From Erwinia sp. S63 (GTDB taxonomy: Bacteria; Pseudomonadota; Gammaproteobacteria; Enterobacterales; Enterobacteriaceae): DNA of 64,000 bases. The translations under genes were made by a program, and so were the position numbers. This document shows positions 37,240 to 45,898 of the stretch, piece by piece (position 1 is the first letter of the stretch; the number at the start of each line of letters is the position of its first letter). The notes beneath the pieces are model-generated. The model made no database searches. It saw nothing but the letters and a program-made list of their open reading frames with translations, and had not been told where the DNA came from. Location of the stretch: the NCBI RefSeq assembly GCF_016625195.1, contig NZ_JACVUP010000021.1, forward strand, positions 1 through 64,000, in the 5' to 3' direction.

Positions 37240-37866
37240 TTACGACTTCACTACCTGATCCAGCCACGCCTGGAAGCGTGCATAAGGCACATACAGCGCC
37301 ACATCCTTATACAAGGTCTTACCGCTTTTGTTGTCATCAATCGCACTGCTGTAGCCAACAATCACTCCCGCCAGCGTATCGTCGCTGGCGTTATACACCG
37401 CGCCGCCCGACATGCCTTTCACCACGCCCGCATTCGCGGCCACCACTACGCAACTCGGCTTATTCCAGTCATTGGCCAACGTGGTATTAATCAAGTTCTT
37501 ACCGCTCGACGCCACCGGCATGGCAGATATAAAGCTGTAGCCATACAGATTGACGTTGTCGCCAATATGGCTGTTGCGGAACGGGGGAGGAAGATTGATT
37601 TCGGTGTTCTTGTGGTACACCACGGCGATATCGCACTCGGGATGCCAGGCTTTCACCCGATACATCGAGTATTTCGCCACGTGCGCGGCCGTTAAGCTGT
37701 ATTCAGGCGTCAGTGGAATGGTGGTGCCTAGCGCGCCAATGCCCAGCACGGTAGGAATGCCGGTCACGGTCATATCGACGCGTTTTGCGGCTTCTTTGCT
37801 GTACTCATAGTGCCCCACGGAGCAGCCGCTCAGGCAGCCCACTGTCAGTGCGATCAGCCATCGCAT
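37240..37866 (-). CDS. Trypsin-like serine protease lipoprotein
   Basis: 208 aa. The signal peptide ends in a lipobox (LSGC, Cys15; Ser at +2, which predicts outer-membrane sorting). The chymotrypsin-fold triad is visible: His62 (LTAAHVAKY), Asp79 (ECDIAVV), Ser153 (VKGMSGGAVYN). No PDZ domain, so it is not of the DegP type. Small stand-alone trypsin-like lipoproteins are poorly characterised; cleavage targets are unknown. Its stop codon is adjacent to that of the DUF1989 operon and it faces the MFS gene across a 365-base region. Confidence 0.82.
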   Translation of the reverse strand: MRWLIALTVGCLSGCSVGHYEYSKEAAKRVDMTVTGIPTVLGIGALGTTIPLTPEYSLTAAHVAKYSMYRVKAWHPECDIAVVYHKNTEINLPPPFRNSHIGDNVNLYGYSFISAMPVASSGKNLINTTLANDWNKPSCVVVAANAGVVKGMSGGAVYNASDDTLAGVIVGYSSAIDDNKSGKTLYKDVALYVPYARFQAWLDQVVKS

Positions 37867-38231
37867 AGGTCATTCCCCCCTGCATTGTTTGACACCGCAT
37901 CACCGCGTAACTGGTTGAGGTATCGGCAATGCGCGCCCATCCTTTACTGATTGATTTCTCGCCAAAAGCTGATGTGCTGTGACAGCGATCACAACTGAAT
38001 CAAGCGTAGCGTGAAAAGTGCCATCTGTCTCAGTGGTCAGGCAGAGTCACTTTCTCGCGCGGGGATTATTGCGCTGTGAGCAAAAAAGCCTTGCAGCGCA
38101 GAGGCTGGTTGAGCTGCCAAGCCTGTGCTTTAATCAGAATGTGACGCAGTTCAAATATCTATAAGCGTCCGTTGTAACCGCACGGCGTTCGTTGTGCGGC
38201 CTGCCTGCAAAACATTTTAGGAGAGTGTGTT
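37867..38231. promoter_or_regulatory. Divergent control region with CRP-like sites (gene-free, 365 bases)
   Basis: No supported gene. It holds a consensus CRP site at 37978-37993, a second CRP-like site at 38140-38155 (TGTGA-CGCAGT-TCAAA; one mismatch in the half-sites) and a small hairpin (CCGCAC/GTGCGG, about 38178-38199) in the probable leader of the MFS gene. AGGAG lies 8 bases before the MFS ATG. Confidence 0.5.
37978..37993. promoter_or_regulatory. CRP-binding site (full consensus)
   Basis: TGTGA-CAGCGA-TCACA matches the CRP core TGTGA-N6-TCACA without mismatch. It is 112 bases upstream of the protease start and about 240 upstream of the MFS start, so either or both genes could respond to cAMP-CRP. 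Confidence 0.65.
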
Positions 38232-39395
38232 ATGCCTGTTGCATTACTGGCGCTGGCGCTGAGTGCGTTCGCCATCGGCACCACGGAGTTCGTGATTATG
38301 GGATTACTGCCAGAAGTGGCGGGCGATCTGCAGGTGACGATCCCTTCAGCAGGATGGCTGATCAGTGGTTATGCACTGGGCGTAGCCATCGGTGCACCGA
38401 TCATGGCGTTGCTGACCGCGAAACTGCCGCGTAAACGTACCCTGACTCTGTTAATGATTATTTTCATCATCGGCAATGTGCTGTGCGCGCTGGCCTACAC
38501 CTACAACCTGCTAATGCTGGCGCGTGTCGTCACCGCACTCTGTCACGGCGCCTTCTTCGGGATTGGTGCGGTAGTGGCGGCGAGTCTGGTGGCGCCGAGT
38601 CGCCAGGCATCGGCGGTGGCGCTGATGTTCACCGGCTTAACCCTCGCCAACGTGCTGGGTGTGCCGCTCGGCACCTGGTTTGGTCAGATGTTTGGCTGGC
38701 GTGCCACCTTCTGGGGCGTGGCGATCATTGGCATCTTTGCCTTTATCGCGTTGATTGTCAGTCTGCCAACCAATAAAGAAGAGAAACCGGTGCATCTGGC
38801 GAGTGAAGTCAGTGCGCTGGCGAATGGCAAACTGTGGCTGTCGTTGCTGATGACGGTGTTCTTTGCCGCTGCGATGTTCGCGCTGTTTAGCTATATCGCA
38901 CCGCTGCTATTGCAGGTGACCGGCATTACCGATCGCGGGGTGAGCTGGACGCTGTTCCTGATTGGTGCGGGCTTAACCGTCGGTAATATCCTCGGCGGCA
39001 AGCTGGCCGACTGGAAAGTCTCGTTTAGCCTGATCCTCAGCTTTGTGCTGATCGCCGTATTCTCGCTGCTGTTTAGCTGGACCAGCCACGCGCTGTGGCT
39101 GGCAGAAATCACCCTGTTCCTGTGGGCGATGGCGACCTTTGCTACCGTACCTGGCTTGCAGATTAATGTGGTGCGCCATGGTAAAGATGCACCTAACCTG
39201 GTCTCCACGTTGAACATCTCCGCGTTCAACGTCGGTAATGCGCTCGGTGCATGGGTGGGCGGCGCGGTGATCGATAAAGGCTACGGCCTGACGTCAGTGC
39301 CGGTGGCAGCCGCTGCACTGGCGGTAGTGGGTCTGGTCATCTGCCTGATCACCTTCCGCAAATCGGGCGGGCAGGGCGAAACGGTGCGCGCTTAA
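38232..39395 (+). CDS. MFS exporter, AraJ/YdhP-like (DHA1 family)
   Basis: 387 aa, 12 predicted membrane segments. The N-terminus SAFAIGTTEFVIMGLLPEVA and the TM4-5 segment LCHGAFFGIGAVVAASLV are the signatures of the AraJ/YdhP branch of drug:proton antiporters, and LTLANVLGVPLGTWFGQ is motif-C-like. Probably a proton-driven efflux protein for sugars or drugs; substrate not known. Its TAA shares a TTAA with the convergent lysR stop. Upstream CRP-like sites suggest catabolite control. Confidence 0.87.
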   Translation: MPVALLALALSAFAIGTTEFVIMGLLPEVAGDLQVTIPSAGWLISGYALGVAIGAPIMALLTAKLPRKRTLTLLMIIFIIGNVLCALAYTYNLLMLARVVTALCHGAFFGIGAVVAASLVAPSRQASAVALMFTGLTLANVLGVPLGTWFGQMFGWRATFWGVAIIGIFAFIALIVSLPTNKEEKPVHLASEVSALANGKLWLSLLMTVFFAAAMFALFSYIAPLLLQVTGITDRGVSWTLFLIGAGLTVGNILGGKLADWKVSFSLILSFVLIAVFSLLFSWTSHALWLAEITLFLWAMATFATVPGLQINVVRHGKDAPNLVSTLNISAFNVGNALGAWVGGAVIDKGYGLTSVPVAAAALAVVGLVICLITFRKSGGQGETVRA

Positions 39396-40312
39396 AGCAG
39401 GCGCCTGGCAATGCGTTGGGTAAAGGTGGCCACCTGCTGTTGCAGATGGTCGCAGAAATGATCAACCAGCGCTGACGCCGGGCGATGCTGTGGCCGTACC
39501 AGACTGACGGTGAACGGCACCGCGATACTGAATCTGCGCATCACCACACCGCTGTCGGCGTAATCGAGCGCCGTCAGCGGATTCACAATCGAAATCCCCA
39601 CCCCCGCGCGCACCATAGCGCATACCGATGCCGCACTGTGCGTTTCCAGCACTAAACGGCGCTCCACCTGTTGCTCATGGAACAGCGAGTCCAGTAACTG
39701 ACGATAGCTATCACTGCGCGACAAGCTGACGTAATTCTCCCCCTGAAAATCCTGTGGCGTCAGCACTTCACGCTGGCACAGCGGATGGTTTGGCGGCAAC
39801 ACGCATACTTCATCGCAGGTCAGCAGCGGCACGCGATCGGTGCCTGCTGGCGCATGTTGGGTTTCAGTCAAACCGAGATCGTAGCGCTGTGCCGACAGCC
39901 ACTCTTCCAGCAGCGGCGACTCCTGCGGAATGATGTTCAGGCTGACCTGAGGGTAGCGTTGCAGAAAGGGTTGCAGCAGTGGTGGCAGCAGTGACTGCGA
40001 GAATACCGGCAAACAGGCAATCGATAGCTCGCCCTGACGGAACTGACGCAAGCCTTCCGCCGCATCCATGATGCGATCTAAGCCGTACCAGGATCGCTGC
40101 ACCTCTTCATACAGACGCAAACCCTGCACCGTGGGCTGCAATCGTCCGCGCACCCGCTCAAACAGTTCCAGACCGAGCTGCTGCTCCAGCCGCGCCAGCT
40201 CACGGCTCACCGTTGGTTGTGAGGTGTGCAGCAACGCGGCGGCCTGCGTCAGGTTGCCGCTGGTCATTACCGCATGGAAAATTTCGATATGTCGCCAGTT
40301 AATTTTTGCCAT
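39392..40312 (-). CDS. lysR: Transcriptional activator of lysA, LysR
   Basis: 306 aa LysR-type regulator, the namesake of the family, which activates lysA in response to diaminopimelate and is autoregulated. The helix-turn-helix NLTQAAALLHTSQPTVSREL is at about residues 20-39; the effector domain is nearly identical to E. coli LysR. The open frame extends 32 codons upstream, but the ATG at 40312 (MAKINWRHIEIFH) has a GAGGAG ribosome site and is the family start. Divergent from lysA across 108 bases. The stop overlaps the MFS stop by 4 bases. Confidence 0.95.
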   Translation of the reverse strand: MAKINWRHIEIFHAVMTSGNLTQAAALLHTSQPTVSRELARLEQQLGLELFERVRGRLQPTVQGLRLYEEVQRSWYGLDRIMDAAEGLRQFRQGELSIACLPVFSQSLLPPLLQPFLQRYPQVSLNIIPQESPLLEEWLSAQRYDLGLTETQHAPAGTDRVPLLTCDEVCVLPPNHPLCQREVLTPQDFQGENYVSLSRSDSYRQLLDSLFHEQQVERRLVLETHSAASVCAMVRAGVGISIVNPLTALDYADSGVVMRRFSIAVPFTVSLVRPQHRPASALVDHFCDHLQQQVATFTQRIARRLL

Positions 40313-40420
40313 CACTCCTCCGCTGACCCATATCATATTTGTATAGCTGACGCTAAAACAGATATTTTTCTGAATTGAATGGCTGTGGCTAAATAGTGGC
40401 AAAGACACAGGAGAATTGAG

Positions 40421-41674
40421 ATGCCACGTCCACTGAACAACACCGAAACGGCCCTGACCGCCGCCAATTTACTGCCGCTGGCACAGCGTTATGCTGGTCC
40501 ATTCTGGGCCTACGATGCCGCGATTATCCAGCAGCGCATTGCCCAGCTGAGCGCGTTTGACGTGGTGCGTTTCGCCCAGAAAGCCTGCTCTAATATTCAT
40601 ATACTGCGCCTGATGCATGCCGCGGGCGTCAAGGTCGACTCGGTGTCACTGGGTGAAATCGAACGCGCTCTGGCCGCTGGTTTCCAGCCGGGTGGCGAAG
40701 ATATCGTGTTTACCGCTGACGTTTTCGATCAGCCGACGCTGGCACGTATCGCCGAGCTGAAAGTGCCGGTCAACGCCGGTTCAGTGGATATGCTGCATCA
40801 GCTGGGTGCCGTTTCTGCGGGCCATAAAGTGTGGCTGCGTATTAACCCGGGTTTTGGTCATGGTCACAGCCAGAAAACCAATACCGGCGGTGAGAACAGC
40901 AAGCACGGCATCTGGCACAGCGATCTGCCACTAGCATTGGCAGCGATTCAGCAGCACGGCCTGAAACTGGTGGGCCTGCATATGCATATCGGTTCGGGCG
41001 TTGATTACGGCCACCTGCAGCAGGTGTGTGACGCGATGGTCGATCAAGTGATCGAATTTGGTCAGGATCTGGAAGCGATTTCAGCCGGAGGTGGCTTGTC
41101 GATTCCTTACCGCTTCGGCGAAGAATCCATTGATACTCAGCACTATTTCGGTTTGTGGAGTGGCGCACGTGACCGCATTGCGGCGCATCTTGGTCATCCG
41201 GTGAAACTGGAGATTGAACCGGGTCGTTTCCTGGTGGCGGAGTCTGGCGTGCTGGTCTCTCAGGTGCGTGCGGTTAAAGATATGGGCAGCCGTCACTTTG
41301 TGCTGGTGGATGCGGGCTTTAGCGATCTGATGCGTCCGTCGATGTACGGCAGCTATCACCATATTTCCGTGCTGCCAGCCGATGGTCGCGCGCTGAGTGA
41401 CGCAACCATTGAGAGCGTGGTGGCCGGTCCGCTGTGCGAGTCGGGCGATGTATTCACACAGTTGGAAGGCGGTAAAGTCGAGACGCGTGCACTGCCTGCG
41501 ACACAGGTCGGTGATTATCTGGTGTTCCACGATACCGGCGCGTACGGCGCTTCGATGTCATCCAACTACAACAGCCGTCCGCTGATTCCGGAAGTGCTGT
41601 TTGAGAATGGCGCACCGCGTGAAATTCGTCGTGCGCAGACCATTCAGGAGCTGCTGGCGCTGGAGCTGATGTGA
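40421..41674 (+). CDS. lysA: Diaminopimelate decarboxylase LysA
   Basis: 417 aa (E. coli 420). Fold-III PLP enzyme that converts meso-diaminopimelate to lysine, the last step of lysine synthesis. The PLP lysine lies in RFAQKACSNIHILRL (Lys53), the Gly-rich phosphate loop in ISAGGGLSIPY near residue 226 and the substrate Cys/Glu in GPLCESGDVF near residue 339. AGGAG lies upstream of the ATG. Divergent lysR agrees with the E. coli layout. It overlaps the next gene by 4 bases. Confidence 0.97.
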   Translation: MPRPLNNTETALTAANLLPLAQRYAGPFWAYDAAIIQQRIAQLSAFDVVRFAQKACSNIHILRLMHAAGVKVDSVSLGEIERALAAGFQPGGEDIVFTADVFDQPTLARIAELKVPVNAGSVDMLHQLGAVSAGHKVWLRINPGFGHGHSQKTNTGGENSKHGIWHSDLPLALAAIQQHGLKLVGLHMHIGSGVDYGHLQQVCDAMVDQVIEFGQDLEAISAGGGLSIPYRFGEESIDTQHYFGLWSGARDRIAAHLGHPVKLEIEPGRFLVAESGVLVSQVRAVKDMGSRHFVLVDAGFSDLMRPSMYGSYHHISVLPADGRALSDATIESVVAGPLCESGDVFTQLEGGKVETRALPATQVGDYLVFHDTGAYGASMSSNYNSRPLIPEVLFENGAPREIRRAQTIQELLALELM

Positions 41675-42123
41675 TCAAGATTGTTGCGCTCAGCGAGGTG
41701 CCGCACCATGCCAGCCATATCACCGACTGGTTGTGGCAGGCGTTTGGCGAGGGAACATCCCGCGAGTTTTACGATAGCATTGTGCGCAGCAGCCTGAACG
41801 GGGCGGAGTATCCGGTGACCTTTGTGGCGCTGGATGACGATGTGCCGTTGGGCACGGTGGGGTTCTGGCGCTGTGATCTGATCAGCCGTCAGGATCTCTA
41901 TCCGTGGATTGCCGCGCTCTATGTGGATGAACACGCGCGCGGCAATGGCCTGAGCGAAGCGCTGCAGCAGCATGTGTTGAATTATGCTCGCGAGCGCGGA
42001 CATGAAAAACTGTGGCTGTGGTCAACGTTTGGCGGCTATTACGAGCGCTTTGGCTGGCAGTATCAGTGTGACGCGCTGGAGTTCCCGGATGTGCGGGTGA
42101 AGGTCTATTCGCAGGCGCTATGA
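41671..42123 (+). CDS. GNAT-family N-acetyltransferase
   Basis: 150 aa single GNAT domain. Motif A for acetyl-CoA binding is WIAALYVDEHARGNGLSEAL near residues 70-89, followed by the motif B-like YERFGWQYQ near residue 130. It starts at GTG 41671, which overlaps the lysA stop, so it is translationally coupled to lysA. The acceptor substrate is unknown. E. coli has no such gene between lysA and galR; here it is an addition. It is followed by a palindromic bidirectional terminator. Confidence 0.85.
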   Translation: MIKIVALSEVPHHASHITDWLWQAFGEGTSREFYDSIVRSSLNGAEYPVTFVALDDDVPLGTVGFWRCDLISRQDLYPWIAALYVDEHARGNGLSEALQQHVLNYARERGHEKLWLWSTFGGYYERFGWQYQCDALEFPDVRVKVYSQAL

Positions 42124-42126
42124 CCC

Positions 42127-42146
42127 GGTGCGCATTAATGCGCACC
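42127..42146. terminator. Palindromic bidirectional terminator between GNAT gene and galR
   Basis: Perfect 20-base palindrome GGTGCGCATTAATGCGCACC between the convergent GNAT and galR stop codons. Same core as the palindrome at 23248-23269. No strong T tract follows in either direction. Confidence 0.6.
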
Positions 42147-42152
42147 TGGAGA

Positions 42153-43154
42153 TCAACCCGGTCCGCTTACCGAATGTCTTCTCACTAGCGTCGGGCTAAA
42201 CATATTGGTCACCTCCGGCATTTCCGTGCCGTTGGCTAACGCCAGTGCCAGCTGTGCCGCCTGCTGCGCCATGGTGACAATCGGATAACGCACCGTGGTC
42301 AGACGTGGACGCACATAGCGCGAGACCAGCACATCATCAAAACCAATCAGCGACATCTCTTCCGGCACGCGAATACCATTATCACTTAACACCGCCAGCG
42401 CGCCAGCCGCCATGGAGTCGTTGTAACAGGCCACCGCCGTGAACTGCTTACCGCGCCCCATCAATTCGGTCATCGCCTGCTCACCACCGACTTCATCCGG
42501 CTCGCCCCACGCCACTAAACGGTCATTGGACGGCAAACCGTGCTCTTTCAGCGCATCGTAATAGCCTTGCAGGCGGTCTTCGGAGTCAGAAATTGGGTGG
42601 GTTGAGCAGATAAAGGCGATTTGGGTATGGCCTTGCTGAATCAGATGGCGTGTCGCCAGCCAGGCACCGTAACGGTCATCCAGCGCGATGCAGCGCGATT
42701 CAAAGCCTTTCAGCAGGCGATTCAGCAGCACCATGCCCGGCACCTGCTTCATCAGCACTTCCAGATCGGCATCAGGAATTTTCTTGGCGTGCACCACCAG
42801 CGCATCGCAGCGATGGCGCATCAGCTGCTCAATCGCCTGACGCTCCTTTTGCTCGATATGGTAACCGTTACCAATCAGCAGAAAGTTGCCGGTTGCGCCT
42901 GCGACTTCATCAACCGCTTTCACCATCGCGCCAAAAAACGGGTCGGAAACGTCACCCACCACCAGACCGAGGGTTTCGGTGGATTGCTGCGCCAGCGCGC
43001 GTGCATTGGCGTTCGGGTGGTACTGTAACTGCTCCATTGCCTGGGTAACGGCGAGGCGTGAACTCTCGCTGGCTTTGGGCGAATTATTGATGACGCGGGA
43101 AACGGTCGCGACCGATACCCCTGCCATACGGGCAACATCCTTAATGGTAGCCAT
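42153..43154 (-). CDS. galR: Galactose operon repressor GalR
   Basis: 333 aa (E. coli 343; the difference is at the C-terminus). LacI-family helix-turn-helix at the N-terminus (MATIKDVARMAGVSVATVSRV), hinge and a periplasmic-binding-protein-like sugar domain. Identity to E. coli GalR is high throughout (CIALDDRYGAWLATRHLIQQ). An upstream in-frame codon would add 32 residues; the ATG at 43154 is the family start. A GalR-type operator lies 17-32 bases upstream. The gal operon itself is not in the window. Confidence 0.95.
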   Translation of the reverse strand: MATIKDVARMAGVSVATVSRVINNSPKASESSRLAVTQAMEQLQYHPNANARALAQQSTETLGLVVGDVSDPFFGAMVKAVDEVAGATGNFLLIGNGYHIEQKERQAIEQLMRHRCDALVVHAKKIPDADLEVLMKQVPGMVLLNRLLKGFESRCIALDDRYGAWLATRHLIQQGHTQIAFICSTHPISDSEDRLQGYYDALKEHGLPSNDRLVAWGEPDEVGGEQAMTELMGRGKQFTAVACYNDSMAAGALAVLSDNGIRVPEEMSLIGFDDVLVSRYVRPRLTTVRYPIVTMAQQAAQLALALANGTEMPEVTNMFSPTLVRRHSVSGPG

Positions 43155-43170
43155 GCGATTACTTGCATCC

Positions 43171-43186
43171 GGGAAAACGTTTACAC
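43171..43186 (-). promoter_or_regulatory. GalR operator in the galR promoter
   Basis: On the minus strand GTGTAAACGTTTTCCC, close to the GalR/GalS operator pattern (GTGnAAnC.GnTTnCAC). It lies 17-32 bases upstream of the galR start codon, consistent with autoregulation. It is also 165 bases from the divergent molybdoenzyme gene. Confidence 0.65.
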
Positions 43187-43350
43187 ATCTCACCAGTGTT
43201 ACGGAAAACAGTACCTGTAGCAACCCGCGAGAATGCCAGCGCTGTCGCAAAAGCGCGGAAAATCAGACGCTCACAGCCAGACTTCAGCGCGCCAGGCCGG
43301 CATGGTATGCTGCCAGCACGATTCAGACCTGCCTGCCGGACCCAATAACC

Positions 43351-45612
43351 ATGAAAACACGCGTGCCACACCTGGCGCACTGGGGCGCATTTACCGCCGT
43401 CACCGAAAACGATCGCCTGATTGGCTGCGAACCCTTTTTTGCTGATGCCGACCCGTCGCCGATGCTCAATACCATCCCTGAGTTGGTTTATTCGGATAAG
43501 CGTATTCGCCAGCCGATGGTGCGCCGTTCGTGGTTGAAGTCGCGCGAAAACAGCGATCGCACCCTGCGTGGACGCGAAGATTTTGTCGCGGTGGATTGGG
43601 ATACCGCGCTGGATCTGGTGGCAGAAGAGAACCGCCGTGTGCGCGATCGCTACGGCGCATCAGGGATTTTCAACGGTTCTTATGGCTGGTCTTCGGCGGG
43701 ACGCGTCAACCATGCGCGCACCTTGATCCGTCGTTTCTATTTTCAAGGTGGCGGCGGGGTGGATCAGCAGGGCAACTACAGCTGGGGCGCGGCGCAGTTC
43801 TTCCTGCCGTATGTGATTGGCACCTACATGCCGCTCACCGGGCGCGTCACCGACTGGCCGAGCGTGGTGGAACATGCCGACATCTTTATCGCCTTCGGTG
43901 GTCTGGCGCTGAAAAATGCCCAGGTGGCGTCGGGCGGTGCTGGACAGCACAGCCTGAAACCGGCGCTGGAACAACTCAGCGCCAAAGGCACGCCAATTAT
44001 CAACATCAGCCCAATGCGCGATGACTGCCCGGCGTTCGTGAATGCCGAGTGGATTCCGATTCGCCCGAATACCGATGTGGCGTTGATGCTGGCGCTCGGC
44101 TTCGAAATCACCCGCCGTAACGCGGTGGATGTAAACTTCCTCGCCAGCCACTGCACCGGCTGGCCGCAGTTACGTGAATATCTGCTGGGTGAAAGCGATG
44201 GTATCGCCAAAACGCCGGCGTGGGCGAGTGCCATCACCGGCATTCCGGCGGCGCGTATCGCGTTACTGGCACAGCAGCTGATCGGCAAACGCAGCTTTAT
44301 CACCTGTTCTTACTCGGTACAGCGCGCCCATCGCGGTGAGCAGCCGTACTGGATGATGATTGCGCTCTCCTCGATGCTCGGTCAGCCGGGCTTACCGGGC
44401 GGCGGCTTCTCGTTTGGTCACGGGTCGATGAACAGCGTGGGTAACCCGCGTCAGGAAGGGCCAGCGCCGATGATGAGCACCGGGCCAAATCCCGGCAACT
44501 TCTCGATTCCGGTCGCGCGCATCAGTGACATGCTGCTCAATCCCGGCCAGCCCTACAACTTCCAGGGCGAAACCCTGCACTATCCCGATATCCATCTGGT
44601 GCATTGGGCGGGCGGTAATCCGTTCCACCACCATCAGCAGCTCAACCGTTTAGTGGAAGGCTGGCAGCGCCCGGATACCGTGATCGTGCAGGATATTGTC
44701 TGGACGCCAGCGGCGCAGATGGCGGATATCGTGCTGCCCGCCACCACCACGCTGGAGCGCAACGATATCGGCGGTTCTTCACGCGATCGCTTTGTGTTTG
44801 CGATGCATCAGGCGGTGAAACCGCAGCATCAGGCGCGCCATGACTTCGATATCTTTGCGGATATCGCCGATCGCCTCGGCTACCGCGATCTGTTCACCGA
44901 AGGGCGCAATGAGATGCAGTGGATTGAGCACCTGTATCAGCAGTGTGCGGTGGCGCACGCGCGCAAAGATATTCACTTCCCGGAGTTTGGTGAGTTCTGG
45001 GAGCGTGGCTTTGTTGAGATCCCGGAAGGCGGCAAGCCTTATGTGTTTATGGATGACTTCCGCGCTAACCCGATTGCGCATCCGATCCAGACCGCCAGCG
45101 GCAAAATCGAGTTGTTCTGCCAGACTATTGCCGATTATCAGCTGGAAGATTTTGCCGGACACCCGGAGTGGCGTGAGCCGCAGGAGTGGTTGGGCGCGCC
45201 GCTGAGCAAAGATTTCCCGCTGCATATGATCTCGATTCAGCCCTCGGATCGACTGCACAGCCAGATGGACGCCACCGCCACGGTGCAGGCGAATAAAACT
45301 GCCGGGCGCGAAACCTTATATATGCATCCACAGGACGCTGAGGCTCGCCAAATCGTTGATGGCGATGAGATTGAAGTCAGTAACGCACGTGGCCGCATGC
45401 TGGCCGGTGTGCGTCTGACCGATGGCTTAACCCCCGGTGTGGTGATCATCGCCACCGGCGCCTGGTTCGATCCCGGCTTCGGTCGTGCCTGGCAGCCGTG
45501 GGACCGCGCGGGCAACCCCAATGTGCTGACGCTGGATATCGGCACCTCGTCACTGACGCAAGGCCCTAACGCCATGAGTTGCCTGGTGGAAATCAAAAAA
45601 CACCTGATGTGA
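43351..45612 (+). CDS. Molybdopterin-dependent S-/N-oxide reductase, BisC/TorZ type
   Basis: 753 aa (E. coli BisC about 777). DMSO-reductase superfamily. The Mo-ligand serine is in GSYGWSSAG (Ser115 by alignment with DorA/TorA), and the bis-MGD-binding and C-terminal MGD domain segments (TASGKIELF near residue 585; MDGDEIEV...GRMLAG near 670) are present. No Tat signal peptide and no N-terminal [4Fe-4S] cysteines, so a cytosolic enzyme such as biotin sulfoxide or methionine sulfoxide reductase. The ATG at 43351 starts the homology; the long upstream frame overlaps galR antisense and is not used. It stands where E. coli has only the short galR-omrB spacer. Confidence 0.83.
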   Translation: MKTRVPHLAHWGAFTAVTENDRLIGCEPFFADADPSPMLNTIPELVYSDKRIRQPMVRRSWLKSRENSDRTLRGREDFVAVDWDTALDLVAEENRRVRDRYGASGIFNGSYGWSSAGRVNHARTLIRRFYFQGGGGVDQQGNYSWGAAQFFLPYVIGTYMPLTGRVTDWPSVVEHADIFIAFGGLALKNAQVASGGAGQHSLKPALEQLSAKGTPIINISPMRDDCPAFVNAEWIPIRPNTDVALMLALGFEITRRNAVDVNFLASHCTGWPQLREYLLGESDGIAKTPAWASAITGIPAARIALLAQQLIGKRSFITCSYSVQRAHRGEQPYWMMIALSSMLGQPGLPGGGFSFGHGSMNSVGNPRQEGPAPMMSTGPNPGNFSIPVARISDMLLNPGQPYNFQGETLHYPDIHLVHWAGGNPFHHHQQLNRLVEGWQRPDTVIVQDIVWTPAAQMADIVLPATTTLERNDIGGSSRDRFVFAMHQAVKPQHQARHDFDIFADIADRLGYRDLFTEGRNEMQWIEHLYQQCAVAHARKDIHFPEFGEFWERGFVEIPEGGKPYVFMDDFRANPIAHPIQTASGKIELFCQTIADYQLEDFAGHPEWREPQEWLGAPLSKDFPLHMISIQPSDRLHSQMDATATVQANKTAGRETLYMHPQDAEARQIVDGDEIEVSNARGRMLAGVRLTDGLTPGVVIIATGAWFDPGFGRAWQPWDRAGNPNVLTLDIGTSSLTQGPNAMSCLVEIKKHLM

Positions 45613-45709
45613 ATGGGGTGCTAACAATCTCACTGCTGGTTACATTTTGCGGGTAACTGTTGCGTTTGAGAGATGGTTTCCCATCGTGCCACCTTGCTAC
45701 AGTCAGGGT
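45613..45709 (+). promoter_or_regulatory. OmrB promoter region
   Basis: Short spacer between the molybdoenzyme stop and the sRNA. A -10-like TACAGT (about 45698-45703) lies 6 bases before the predicted RNA start at 45710. In E. coli both Omr promoters are OmpR-dependent; I did not assign OmpR boxes with confidence. Confidence 0.45.
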
Positions 45710-45785
45710 CCCAGAGGTATTGATGGGTGAACATCAAAAAGTTTTCTTGATTACACCGACCTGCGCAGATGCGCAGGTTTTTTTT
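45710..45785 (+). ncRNA. omrB: OmrB-type Hfq-binding sRNA
   Basis: The 5' end CCCAGAGGTATTGAT is the invariant seed of OmrA/OmrB. The 3' part, ATTACACC followed by CCTGCGC-AGAT-GCGCAGG and eight T residues, matches E. coli OmrB as I remember it. Length about 76 nt (E. coli OmrB 82). OmrA/B repress outer-membrane receptors (cirA, fecA, fepA), ompT, csgD and ompR mRNA by seed pairing. It is the copy nearest galR, the OmrB position in E. coli. Confidence 0.92.
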
Positions 45786-45898
45786 GCCCGCACGTTTCGC
45801 TAACGAACTGATACACAGTTTTCCTGTTATCGCGTCGTACCTTTCTTTATAACTGCAGTTAATAAGCCTGGATTACTCCTCTACCGCAGCGGAATGCT

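Noticed and set aside
42886..43350. N-terminal extension of the molybdoenzyme frame across galR
   Set aside because: It is antisense to galR and its promoter, and homology to BisC-type enzymes begins at the ATG 43351.
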